64,000 bases of DNA, taken from contig OY744463.1 of the NCBI GenBank assembly GCA_963556145.1, positions 930,001 to 994,000 of the forward strand, given 5' to 3'. The notes below the pieces were generated by a model that saw only the letters and a program-made list of their open reading frames with translations, did not search any database and was not told the origin of the DNA. Shown here one piece after another: positions 1 to 10,696 of this stretch (the stretch's first letter is position 1; the number at the start of each line of letters is the position of its first letter). The position numbers and the translations under genes are program-made. Source of the stretch: Hygrocybe punicea. Its lineage: Eukaryota; Basidiomycota; Agaricomycetes; Agaricales; Hygrophoraceae.

Positions 1-600
1 ACATGAAATCCAGACTGTCAAATTGTCAAATGTGGAACACACTGTGATGTGACTTGTTGTCCTCTTCAAGTGGTTCTCCTCACTCTTGACAATACTCTCC
101 TCATGATCATCACATCATGTGATGCGGATGTGTAAGGCAAACAGTGGAGGGATAGAGTAATGTGTGCATAATAGTATTTGCTGACAAACATCCTGCACCA
201 CTCCAGTCACCCATCCCAACTCACCTGAGCCCACCTCCTGCTCTTCCCTACACTCTGGCCTCCTGCAGGTCCTCCCTGTCCACCCCTGAGCCCTCTAAAC
301 CTCCCCAAGTCCTCTCACACTCTCCTGCACCTTTCACACCCTAACCAAGTTCTTCTTAACCTCCCTGACTCCCTCTTACACCCTCCCATAACCTTTCCTG
401 CCCCTTACAACCCTTTCTTAGCCATTCCTGTGCCTTCTGGCCCTTTCCCCATTCTTTCATCATATCCCAATTACTGAAAAGTAGCACATCCATAAACTTA
501 TGTGCCAATGCAGTTAAACTATTCACAATGCTCTTGAGAATTTCACCATGTATATTAGAATCATGACCTTGCAACTACAAAAAGAGACTTGTGAATGTAG
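1..600. other. Pyrimidine-rich intergenic tract, no gene seen
   Basis: No supported gene. About 170-450 is a degenerate C/T-rich tract on the plus strand with recurring CTCC/CCTG/CACC blocks, resembling an old minisatellite. Short open frames here reflect this composition and have no recognisable domains. The 3' end of the minus-strand LINE must lie somewhere between here and 998, but neither a tail nor a target-site duplication could be identified. Confidence 0.5.
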
Positions 601-997
601 TAATAGACATTATGTACATTGATAAAGAAAAAGTACACGGGGTCCATACACTATCACCTTCGGCTATCACACATTGTGTCACGGTTTTTGAGCAGGTCAG
701 TCCCGGTTTCCATAGTTATGGGTATGTAGAGTATCATTAGTGATAATGTCATGAAAAATGAAAAGTGAAAGTGAGAAAGCGCAATAGAGTAAGGTGGAAT
801 AAAACAAATCAGAACAAGAATGAGTTAAACGTGTGAAAGTGAACAAGTGGGAATAGGATGGTATGAGGGGAGAGCGGAGAGTGTAGAGCGGAGCGCGGAG
901 AAAGATAATGGAAGGGCAAGGTAACAACAGGGCTGACGTGGGCGCCAAAAGGCTATGCCTGGCTCTGAGCAGGACGTGTCGGGATGGGTAGGCATGG

Positions 998-3900
998 CTA
1001 TTGGTTGGACTGCAATTCTGGTATGCTGCCAAACGTCTCCTTTAGTCTCCCTGTGTCATTGACGAAGCGGAACAAGGCTGGGAGATATTTCAGCGCTGAC
1101 AGAAGTTTCTTGATGTACCCGGCGTCGCGTCCCATTATGCGCCTCATCCTGTCACGCGCATGTTCGTGGGCTGGGCATCGGACGAGACAATGCTCGATGG
1201 TTTCATGGCTTCTCTGGCAACACGGGCATACCAGGGAGTCTGCACGCTGGATTCTGTGCAGGTGGTGGTTTAGTCCGATATGTCCCATCCACAGTTGCAT
1301 GAGGATGGCCGCGTGTTTCTTTGGTAGTGATGCCGTCATGCATCGATATGTCGATGGTGAGAAGGTTGGGTCGATGTAGTTTACTCATGCGAAGTGGGTG
1401 GAGTCATGCCAATATTCCATTGCTCACTCACAGAGCCCAGCAAGGAAAGTATGTCATACTGCCATTTTGCTAAAGGGTAGTTTCTTGCTCAGGTCTGCTG
1501 GTAGTCGCTCATTTGAAGAGACTCTGCCTCTCGCCGCATTTTTAGCCTTCGTATCTGCCCTCTCGTTGGCTTCCACCCCCTTGTGTCCCGGCATCCATCG
1601 CAATACTAAATTCAGGTCATCATGTCTCCGTCTTGTCATTTCCAGTCTTTTGTGAAAGATGTCGAAGATGTAGTGTGATGGCGCCGGTTTTATAAGGGTT
1701 GACGCCCGGATTGCTGCCTGGTTGTCGGTGTACATTGAGATGGTTGTGACATTGCGCTCCTCCCTTATTAGCTCCAGCCCTAAGATCATGCCCACTCCCT
1801 CTCCTTCATATACACCGTGGTACTTTTCCGACCCCAGTCTAATTGCCTTACTCTTCCAGCCCCTTTGCCCCCTTCTCCTTAGAACTGCTGCCGCGCCTAT
1901 CATTCCTCTGATTCCAGCCCCATCGGTGTATACTTTAATGTCTGCATCATCTGCTCTCTCGCCCTCCAAAGCCTTCTCCTTTGTTTCACTAATTTGTATT
2001 TCTGCCGTAGAGACCAATTTGGGCCCTTGTCGTATGTTCTGTATTGTCTCCATCTTCGCCGGTTCTATGTTGTAAGACCACACGAGGTCGTGTAACGGGG
2101 TTGGATGTCTTTTGACGTGACGCACCCATGCGTTCTTGATGGCTTTACTTAGTGGGTGCACTGGGGGTAGTGTAGCGATCCTCGCCGCTGTGCGTTGTCG
2201 CACTTTCTCCACTAATAGGTGCATTGGAAGCAGGTTGGCATGCATGTCCAGGACGTCAGTCACTGTTGTTGATAGTCCTCCTGTAATCATAATGGCCGCT
2301 TTGCGCTGAATGGATGCCAGTCTTCTAATGATTGCCCTTCCTCTGTCTCCCCGGCTCCCTGTTCCATCTGATTTTCTTCTACGCGATGTGAGAAAAACTT
2401 CAGCAGCATATAGCATTCGGGGCACAGCGACGGCTAGATAGAGTTGTCTCATGTACTTAGCTGCTATGCCTCCTGCGGCCTTCAACAGTCTGGCAAATTG
2501 TAGCACCCAGTCCTGTCCCTTTTTAATTGCCGCTGCCTCCTGCTTGTGCCAGCGGAGCTCACGGTCGATGAGGACACCCAGTAGTCGTATGCTGGCCTTT
2601 GACTGGATTACGATGTCGCCCAGCACTATCGGATGTCTCTCGATAGGGATATGTCTCCTGGGATTGGCTGGGTCGATACGTTTGCGCCTGGACAGGTCTA
2701 GTAGTTGGAATTTCTCCAGCCCGAACTCGCAATTGTGCTCTCTTGCCCACTGCAGTACTCCCCCATCTCTCTCCATCACATCCTTCAGCGTCACGTGCGT
2801 CTCGTCGAAGTTTGCACCCACTGCTATCACATTAGAGTTGTCAATATATAAGATGCCGGACTCCCTGTCTTTCCATCTTAGTGTATCGAGTTGACCGGTG
2901 TTGTATAATATGTAACATATTTGTGAGAATGGATCTCCTTGATCCAAGCCGTTGTTGATGTCGAATGTTTCTGAAGTGAAATCATCAAACGTCAGTATCG
3001 TGCGCCACTTCTCCAGTCGTCGTTCCATCCACTTGACTATTTCCACTGGTATACCCCTCTCTCTGATATTGTGTAACAGCCGGTCCACTGCTGTACTGGG
3101 AAACGCACCCTTTATGTCCAGTGACAGTACTGATACAACTTTACCCCTTCGCCACGCATCTTTGACTATCTTGACGAGGTGCAGTAGGGCATCCGTTGCA
3201 CTGCGTCCAGGTCTCCCTCCGAAATGGTATGGTGGGATCAGCCCTCTCTTCTCGCACATGCATACTACATCCTCCATCACACATGCGTTTAGCAACCTGG
3301 CATACCCATTCGATAGTACGACCGGCCTCCATGCTCCTGGTATTGCGTAGTTTGGTTTCCCCAGTTTCTTTAGTACTGGCGTTTCTGTCTCTGCCCATTT
3401 TTCCGGGTATGTTTTGAGTGTGAATGTAGCCCTGAAAATAGGCCCTAAGTATGGCACAAGGAGCTCCTGAGCCTGTATGAAAACAACGTTCGGGATCGTG
3501 CCTGTCTTCATTGCCTTGTATGGTTTCATTTTCTGGATTGCGCGGTGTATCTGTTTGTCAGTGATGGGCTCAAACCTCCACGCTGGTTGTGGGTATACTG
3601 GTTGTTCTGGCACTGACGATGTCAGTGGCTTCGGTGGGAAAAAAGTTTCATAGAACCATTTTCCTTTCTCCTCGTTGCTTACCGCTTCCCTCATCACTCC
3701 TGTCATTATATTTGTCTCACGCAGTGTCGGTATTCTTGCTCGTCCTCCGTCCAAGGCTGCCCCCGTCACTAGACGACTCGCTGTCCACATACCAGATCCA
3801 CCAATCTCCTCCAGCCACATGTTCTGTTTTCGTACGTTGTATTTGTTCGGAGTAGTTGTTTCTTGTCTTCCGATATTCCTCATGCACAGGGTGTATACGG

Positions 3901-4930
3901 TCTGCACAATAGTGGTATGACTTTCGTCCTAGGTTCCTTACCTTCGTGCGCATGACTGACAGCTCATTGCTCCACCACCTTTTGCTGTAGGGGGATGGTT
4001 TCATCATTGGCATGGCCTCCGTTATTGCCTTCGTAATGCTTCGTCCAGTTCCTGTATTGCCTTGTGTAAGTCCTCTACCTCTGCCAGCTCTCCAGGTTTG
4101 CCTAGACCTCTTAACCCTTCCTCGAGTGTTTCACGAAATTTCTTCCAACTTGCTTCTCGGTAATTCGGCCGCGGCTTGAATTTACTGCGCTGCACAGTAA
4201 TGTCGAGCGTGTATGTTATAGGGAAATGATCCGTTTTCGCTGGCCTTTCTTCTGGGCGCGTATCACAGGATATAAAGTGGTCTAGTAACGTGTCGGTGCA
4301 GAACACGTTATCAACCCTTGTCAGGTTGTTAGTCGCCAGGGCCTGCAACGTGGGGATCCCTTCCGGCAGCGCCATCTTCATGTTGTGCTGACCCACGAGT
4401 TCCAGTAATGTTGCTGCTGCCTCTAGGTTCACGTTAGTGCACAGATGAACGTTTCTCTCTTCGTCCCATAGCGGGTGGTGCCTATTGAAGTCACCTGCCC
4501 ATATATATTGTATTGGCCTGGGTGCCGCGTTGTTTGCCGCTTCGCTGCTGAGATACTGATCGAGTTCCCTTAGTGCACTGTCATTGTCACAGTTGTTGTA
4601 TATGTTGATTATTCGGATGGTTCCAAAATGCCCAGTGAGCTGTACCGCTGTGATGTCCATGGATGGTAGGAGTATTGGCGCCCACACGTTGGATGCCAAT
4701 AATTTGCTGACAAGTATTACTGATCGGGTGGGGGTGGTGCCATGTGTATCGTGATGACGTGGGGGGTAGATGACAGTGTAATAGCTGTTAGCCTGCGTGA
4801 GGCCTTTGAAGTCGAAATATGGTTCCTGTATCAGTACGAAGTCATGTTGTTTCCCGATCGATTCAAGCATATCTAGCTGGGCGATTAATGATCTGTTAAC
4901 GTTTTGTTGCCATATTGAGACTTTTCTCAT
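998..4930 (-). pseudogene. LINE ORF2 remnant: endonuclease, reverse transcriptase, RNase H
   Basis: In transcription order: an EEP endonuclease (4930-4022; motifs IQEPYF, WAGDFNRHHP, TDHFPI); a linker in a shifted frame (4013 to about 3833); reverse transcriptase plus RNase H (3907-1454; SLDIKGAFPS, GLDQGDPFSQ, then RNase H YTDGAG, TDNQAA, and a WMPGHKGVEANERAD block); and a C-terminal Cys/His stretch (1339-998; CPCC, ETIEHCLVRCPAH). It is broken by a frameshift near 4022, a compensating one near 3833, and TGA stops at 1454-1456, 1424-1426 and 1385-1387. The polymerase box reads YIDN instead of the expected YxDD. The reading resumes cleanly after each break, so this is decay of one ORF, not separate genes. 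Confidence 0.9.
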
Positions 4931-6986
4931 GAATGGACGTCTTCAGTCGGCTGTGCAGGTGGTGTTTGTTTGTGTCGTTGCTGGTTTGATGGTCCTGTGC
5001 TTGACGAAGCTATGGGTATTGGTTGTGACAGCGGCGGCAATGTTAAGATGTATGCCGGGCCTGACAGTGGTTCATCACCCCACCCTCCAGGCGTTGCTTG
5101 TGGCTCTCTATCCGCTCCCCATATGGTGTCCAAGGTCTGTTGGGACATAGTACCTCTGCTACTTCCTCCTTGATTCTGTGTCGGGTATTGCTGTGAGGGT
5201 GCTAAGCCTATTCCTCTCCCATACTCATTCATGAGCCCTTGTCCTCTACCCGTCCTTGCTGCCGTCCCTCTGCTTCTGCTCTCTCCCGTCCAGTTACGGT
5301 TTCCCCCAGCATTACGGTCCTGCACGTTCTCCCGCCGGTCATTCCCCCCCTGATCTCTTTGGTCTTGCCTTGCCCCATCATTTCTCCATGCTTGATCGAA
5401 GTCGTTCGCCTGCGGCCATAATACCTCCATGCATCCCCACGTCCTCAGTTCCACTGTGGGGAACAGCCTGTATTTCGCTTCGACATTGTGTTCTTCCATC
5501 TGTTTAGTCCTCTCCTGGAAGATTCTGCAGTTACAGTCAGCGGCCCCATGCCCCATTTCTTTGCAATTAGCACATTTGAGAGGCGCTCCTCCAGCAACAT
5601 TGCACATAGCATCACTTGTACGGTGCATCCCTGCACATCTCACACATACATCATGTATGGACTTGCAGTCCTTCGCTATGTGTCCGAAGCCCTGGCATTT
5701 CATGCATCGTCGGGGCTCCTGTAGCAACTTTCTTGCCCAACATTGCTTCCCTTCTATGTATACACCATATTCCAGTTCATGATTCGCCACCTCTCGCGAT
5801 ATGAGCCCCAGAGTTAAAAATGCGTATCGCTGTCCCTCCGCCCTCAGATGTGCAGGCTTGATCCATCTGGCCTCACATATCGACATGTACAGGAGTGAAC
5901 TATCCTGTTCAACCCTTTCGAGAGCCGCCTGCTCCTCCGGAATGAAGGTCGTGGGGACGTACTCCACTACGATTTGACATGATCTGGCTAGTAGTATAGA
6001 CGCACCTCCGAAATGTTGCATGAATTCACGTATCATGTCGCTCCTGCACATATATCTCGCCCCCTCCACTGAGTTTAGCGAATAGATAATTGCGCCTGTC
6101 TGGGTGCGCCGTGCTCCTACAAAGGTCATCCCCTCTGGCTTGTCAGCTGCCATGATCCCCATCATTTTGAGAGTTAACTTTGCTTTTTCGACCAGCTCCC
6201 TCTCGGTTAGCGCCTCCAGTGGGTCATTCTCTGCTCTAGGGTCTTTTTTCACGACAATTTGTCTGTCCAATATGTCTCCTCTCGTGACGGATGGTGCGTG
6301 TTCTGGTGGTATCGGCATCTGCATCCTTGTCGCCGCTGCATATGTCAACGGTGTGTCAGTGTGTTGCTCCTGTCCTTGATGTTGTGTGCCATGTGGCCCA
6401 CGTCCTTTGCGCGCTTCTGTCATCGTCTCCTCAAATTTTGTTGTCAGTCGATCGAATTCGCTGTGAAATTCTTCAATCGTGTTAGTTAAAGATATCGCCA
6501 CTCCCTGTAATGCCTGCTCTTGTTTTCTATACCCGTTAGATCTTCCATGACCCACGTGAGTCTGGAAAAAAGGGGGGCCTCCATCTCACTAACGATCGTT
6601 GCTGCAGTCTCTCTCGTGACACCATCTTCTTGCATCTCTTCCATCGTGAAAGCGAAAGCCCTCATGAGGTTCACAATCGATCTTGGTAGTCTCGTCGTCG
6701 CTGCCACCACCTGCAGCATGACATGCGCAAGTTTCTGTGGTGTCAGATTTTCTCCTTGTGTTAGGTATCCATCTCATTCAAACATCACTCTACCCTGCTC
6801 TGCATCGTGGATGTCGGATGATGTGCTACTTGCCTTTATCAGGTCTTCCCTCGTCCTCTTTTGCCGAGTTTGTCCTGGTGTGATGTTGGGTGATGCCATG
6901 CCAGAAGGCGGCTTTGGTGGCATCTCGTCATCAACATGCGTTGCAGGGAGTGTATGTGCCCTTTTTCTTCGTTGTCTCGCTTGCAA
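4927..6986 (-). pseudogene. LINE ORF1 remnant: Gag-like protein with three zinc knuckles
   Basis: The long intact part (6555-4927, 542 codons) has three Cys/His knuckles: CMKCQGFGHIAKDC, CVRCAGMHRTSDAMC and CANCKEMGHGAADC. These are expected to bind RNA in the ribonucleoprotein. The ORF starts further upstream: a basic N-terminus opens at 6986 (MQARQRRKRA), is stopped by TGA at 6774-6776, continues in the same frame to 6486, and shifts frame near 6520 into the 542-codon part. The tail is rich in Gly, Gln and Arg. Its stop overlaps the ORF2 start as ATGA, which suggests ORF2 was made by termination-reinitiation. Confidence 0.85.
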
Positions 6987-7034
6987 TTTGAGTTTCGAAA
7001 GACTTTGTTCTCAGGCTTTGTCCTTTTGTGCTTT

Positions 7035-7342
7035 CATGTTTTTGCAGTTATCTGGATCAGTTTCCTGCTGTCAATGTTTTCTTGTTTGCTATACCGCGTC
7101 GTATGTTTGTTTGCCATTGCTGTGCCACCAGTGTCGTGTTTCTCGGGTTGCTATCCGGTTTCTCTGCTGCTATTACTACTAGCCACTTCATGTTTTTGCA
7201 GTTCCTTGTGCTATCTGAATCGGTTTCCTGCTGTCGATGTTTTTCTTGTTTGCTATACCGCATCATATGTTTGTTTGCTATTACTGCCAGTGTACCACCA
7301 GTGTCGTGTTTCTCGGGCTGCTATCCGGTTTCTCTGCTGCTA
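7035..7342 (-). repeat. Two tandem ~154-bp repeats in the LINE 5' region
   Basis: Two diverged copies start with the same 12-bp string at 7035 and 7189 (catgtttttgca) and remain alignable through the shared block ending tctctgctgct (about 7172 and 7342). They lie directly upstream of ORF1, where LINE 5' UTRs may carry promoter monomers. Promoter function is inference. Confidence 0.75.
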
Positions 7343-7621
7343 CAGAGCTTCTTGCTGTGTCGATTTTTTTGTTTTCAAATTGCTCTTTTGCTATACTATA
7401 CGTACTGAGAGGATGTGGAAGGAAACGAAGCTGCTGGCGGGAATTTCTCTGTACAAAACCCAACGTTCTGCTCACCACTCCAGTGCATTGTCGCTAGTCT
7501 GAACAAAAGCGTGTGTGCCACACCAAAACCCCGCAATATGTGGTAGTAAGAGTGTATGTCACAAAATGAATGTGTGTTGCACTTGAACAAACTGACTGAA
7601 TATTAATGCATCAACCACCTC

Positions 7622-7981
7622 CTAAGATCGCCCATTGGTATGACTCTTAGGTGGAAATGATGATGATGGAGGTATTAGCAGTGTTCGCATCCTTGATGTC
7701 GAGCAGCTTTTCTTGAATGTGAGGCTTGTCGTGGGGTGCGTCACATATGCAGAATCTTGATAAATGGTGGAAGTGTCTTTGGGATGCCTGGCGCTCGCAC
7801 ACTCATCCAGTGCATCGATGGCCACGACCTTTTTAATGTGACCCAAGGGCAGGACGGTGGTTCGGCGAAGCTTGGCAAACAAGTATGTGCAGTGACCAAT
7901 GATGCTTGTCATCTTGTTGAGAGCTACATCAATACGGGGATCAAATGAAGCTAGGTTATCTGCCCATCGTTGGGTGACCAA
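7622..7981 (-). pseudogene. NACHT-domain (STAND ATPase) remnant
   Basis: A 119-codon minus-strand frame contains VVAIDALDECAS, a close match to the Walker B signature of fungal NACHT-domain proteins (VIDALDEC). No P-loop (Walker A) was found upstream on the same strand, and neighbouring frames are interrupted, so this looks like a relic. NACHT proteins are STAND NTPases used in fungal self/non-self recognition; whether the parent gene did that cannot be told. The call rests on one motif. Confidence 0.4.
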
Positions 7982-8880
7982 TGCCGGGTGTCATCCTCCA
8001 CGTCGTCGCTGAAGCGGCGAAGTACCGGAAAGATGACTAAAGTCATCAAAGCAAAAATCAGCAATCAAGAAAATTTCAATGGCAGAATGAATATGAAGGT
8101 GCGGATCTGCATGGCCACAATGATACTCACTCAACTGCTTAATATCCTGAGAGATTCTGCAGAAAGCCGCCTGCATTGGATCGGACGGTGCACAGTCAAA
8201 TAATAGAAAGATGTGTTCCAAAGCTTTGGTGAAGTCAGACGGATTCTTGGCAACCTAGTAGGTATCGCCACACAAATCGGTAGCCGATACATTGTGACCA
8301 ATGCATGAGGAGAATTTACAATGAAGCTCTCGGCTCTCATTCTCTTTGTTGCAGCCTTGGCCACAGCACCGCTGCGGATGACAATTATGCTGTGCTCCCT
8401 GACAGTTATCAATTGGTTGCCCTTGTGAATATGCCAGGCAGCCTGTTTCCCTAAGGAGTACAAATGCCGTGAGGGTTAAAATCTTGTGGGATGTGGCCGC
8501 TGCTGGACTTGTTGCTGGGAAGAAATAATTGAGCAGTGATATCATTATGCAAGCTACCTAACAGTCTTGCTGCCATTGCAGTCGGTTGTGCGACTATCCA
8601 GTTTTGGGATGTGTGTCGAGTGTTTCCATTGACCCTGTTTGTCTGTCCAGTGTGTAACATTCAGGTCCAAGTCACTGGTTGAAAGATTAAGGTCAGGGAA
8701 TAAAGTTAGGTTGTACAACTCATCTGTGAAACTGGAGTTTGCAAGTTTGGTTTTGTGATAGAGCAGGTTCGTGAGAACTGCCTGAATGTGGTAAGGCTTT
8801 GTAGATCGCTCTAAAATTGATTAAAGGAGAAGGGGAAAGGTTAGAGAGTATCTGAGATAGTGTATAATGCAAAATCGTCT
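7982..8880. other. No recognisable gene
   Basis: Short overlapping minus-strand frames (8221-7991, 8463-8131, 8545-8255) show no domain I can name. They may be decayed parts of the NACHT gene whose Walker B lies at 7.7-7.8 kb, but no conserved motif supports that. Confidence 0.4.
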
Positions 8881-9314
8881 AAGATAGACCTCATCCACAA
8901 ACAGTTACATCATGTGAAATGGTGTGACAATGAAGTAAAACCTCTGTAGATAACTTTTGGAGATGTTTAAAAAAAATCTGTTCCAGTGAAATGTTCAGAG
9001 TGGTTCTAGAGGGATCTGTGTATTTTAAAGTTGAATTTTCAATCATTTGAAGGAGGAGATAGATATTTGGTCTAACCCATTGGTGTATGTTATAGAGGTG
9101 TCACAGCGGTTGATGGGTTAGACCAAATATCTATCTCCTTCTTCAAATGATTGAAAATTCAACTTTAGAATACACAGATCCCTCTAGAACCACTCTCTGA
9201 ACCTTTCACTGGAACAGATTTTTTTAAAACATCTCCAAAAGTTATCTACAGAGGTTTTACTTCATTGTCACACCATTTCACATGATGTAACTGTTTGTGG
9301 ATGAGGTCTATCTT
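8881..9314. repeat. Long inverted repeat (foldback or MITE), ~200-bp arms, 32-bp loop
   Basis: The left arm (8881-9080) and right arm (9113-9314) are reverse complements with about four substitutions and one 2-nt indel, separated by 32 bp (9081-9112). No ORF is present. Such a structure is either a recent foldback/MITE insertion or a locus whose transcript would form a long hairpin. No convincing target duplication was found at the edges, so its mobility is unproven. Confidence 0.9.
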
Positions 9315-9806
9315 ATGATAATTGGTATCAAGTGATTTTTGTGGTTTGGGGAAATTTCTCGTCATGTGATCTTTCGCCAGAATTTCAGGAAAGATTCACT
9401 GATTGGAATCAAAAACAAATTCGATCAATTCTCAACTGGGGAGTGGAATTTTAGCAAGGAGAGAATTCGAGGAATTTGGACATAAGAGACGAGAAACTTG
9501 AGCATTTGGAAGAGTGATTGAAAAAGGGACTGAAGTTGAATTGAACTCAACCACACTAGAGCGAAGCTCACAACAGTCAACTTCGATGGAAGCCAACCCC
9601 CAAACCAGATTGAAGCGAGAGTGGAATTAAAGTAAGAGTGGGACAAATATTCTATCTATTGCTGTACTTTTTGCGGAAACTGTCCATGAGTGAGAAACGA
9701 GAAGCAAAAAAGGAACGGGAGATGAATAAAGGGAGTATCGACTTGATCTTCCACCAGTATTCAAGAAATGCTCGGGAGTGCCAGCGGCCTTGTGTGGCTA
9801 CAACGT
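9315..9806. other. No recognisable gene
   Basis: AT-rich sequence between the foldback element and an LTR. The 73-codon minus frame at 9646-9425 has no recognisable features. Confidence 0.5.
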
Positions 9807-9981
9807 TGGACACATAGAGTGTCCTCGAGCAGATCGCAGGGCTCGGAGGCTAAGACTAAATCTAGAACTCTACTGACTACTAAACAGGGCTAACTACTGA
9901 CTCGAACCGTGGGAAGGTCACGTGATCACTGGACTAGTGGCTACAATCCACTAGTCCATGCACCTCCCTCCAAAATGGCAG
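9807..9981 (-). mobile_element. LTR (152 bp) with adjoining polypurine tract, 3' end of a gypsy/Tf-like element
   Basis: Read on the minus strand, 9958-9807 starts TGGAC and ends GTCCA, a 5-bp inverted terminus. It carries the block CACGTGA..TTCCCACGGTT that is shared with LTRs at 19.65 and 47.3/49.1 kb. Just upstream on the minus strand (about 9976-9959) is the purine-rich string ttttggagggaggtgca, as expected for a polypurine tract before a 3' LTR. No matching 5' LTR was found, so only the 3' end survives. Boundaries are inferred by analogy with the intact LTR pair at 47-49 kb. Confidence 0.6.
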
Positions 9982-10696
9982 CGTCCCCGCTGCCAGTGAG
10001 AAGAAACGAAAACAGAAGGAAAAGAAAGAGAGAAAGAAAAGAAAAGAGAAAGAACAAAGGGTAAAAGCAGTGACAAAAGATGATCATAGAGTAAAAGACA
10101 ACTAAAGTCTACCTTGGTCTCTTCCAACCTAGGGCCTGGAGAGCCCTACTCAAGTCCATGAGTGGCGGGTCACGATCCCAATCAAGGTGCTCGGAATGAC
10201 GTGGAGTCGAATTGGCTGTGGTAAAGGGCTTGGTGATGATTGGCCGTCTGGGCACAATGCTGGCGGGGTGGCTTTGTGTCATGATGGGGCCTGTGGGGAC
10301 AATGAAAACGCGTCGAGGGTGGGTCTGTGGTTGTGGTCATTGAATATGGCGCTGTAAGGTAGCGAATGGTCTTCGCGAGTTGGAACGGAGGGCTGAAAGA
10401 TCGCAGGGTGGGTATGTGGTTGCGAAAATAGGGCGAAGTGGGATTGTCATGGCGTCTTCGGCCCAATCAAATCATGTGGGTGTAAATATGGGGCTTTGGG
10501 CATGGGCCACATCAGCAAATCAGCATTTTGTCTGAGAACACTGAGAGACCTGAAATTCTCTGAACCATCTCAACCATTTCTGAACCATCTGAACCATCTC
10601 TGAACCATCCGAACTGTCTCTCTGAACTGTCTGACGTGCAAAATAAAATAAAATATAAGATATATAATATATAATATAATTAGATAGAAGTGGAAG
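9982..10696. other. Unassigned sequence, purine-rich then short TCTGAACCATC repeats
   Basis: 10000-10060 is strongly purine-rich (GAAAGA type). About 10555-10640 holds irregular repeats of CTGAACCATC/CTGAACTGTC. A 94-codon minus frame (10466-10182) has no recognisable domain. This could be the interior of the LTR element at 9.8 kb or the 3' flank of the Plavaka remnant; the sequence does not decide. Confidence 0.4.

Larger units (their letters stand above)
998..7342 (-). mobile_element. Decayed Tad1-like LINE (non-LTR retrotransposon)
   Basis: Minus-strand element with the order: 5' tandem repeats (7342-7035), ORF1 (Gag-like, zinc knuckles), ORF2 (EEP endonuclease, reverse transcriptase, RNase H, C-terminal Cys/His motif). 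The two ORFs overlap by four bases (ATGA at 4930-4927). The layout fits fungal Tad1/I-like elements. Both ORFs carry frameshifts and TGA stops, and the polymerase active site is altered, so this copy is almost certainly dead. The outer ends are not defined: no poly(A) or simple-repeat tail and no target duplication were found. Family assignment is from domain order and motifs, not from a search. Confidence 0.9.

Noticed and set aside
8131..8545. Minus-strand frames as N-terminal part of a NACHT protein
   Set aside because: No P-loop or other family motif could be found in them.
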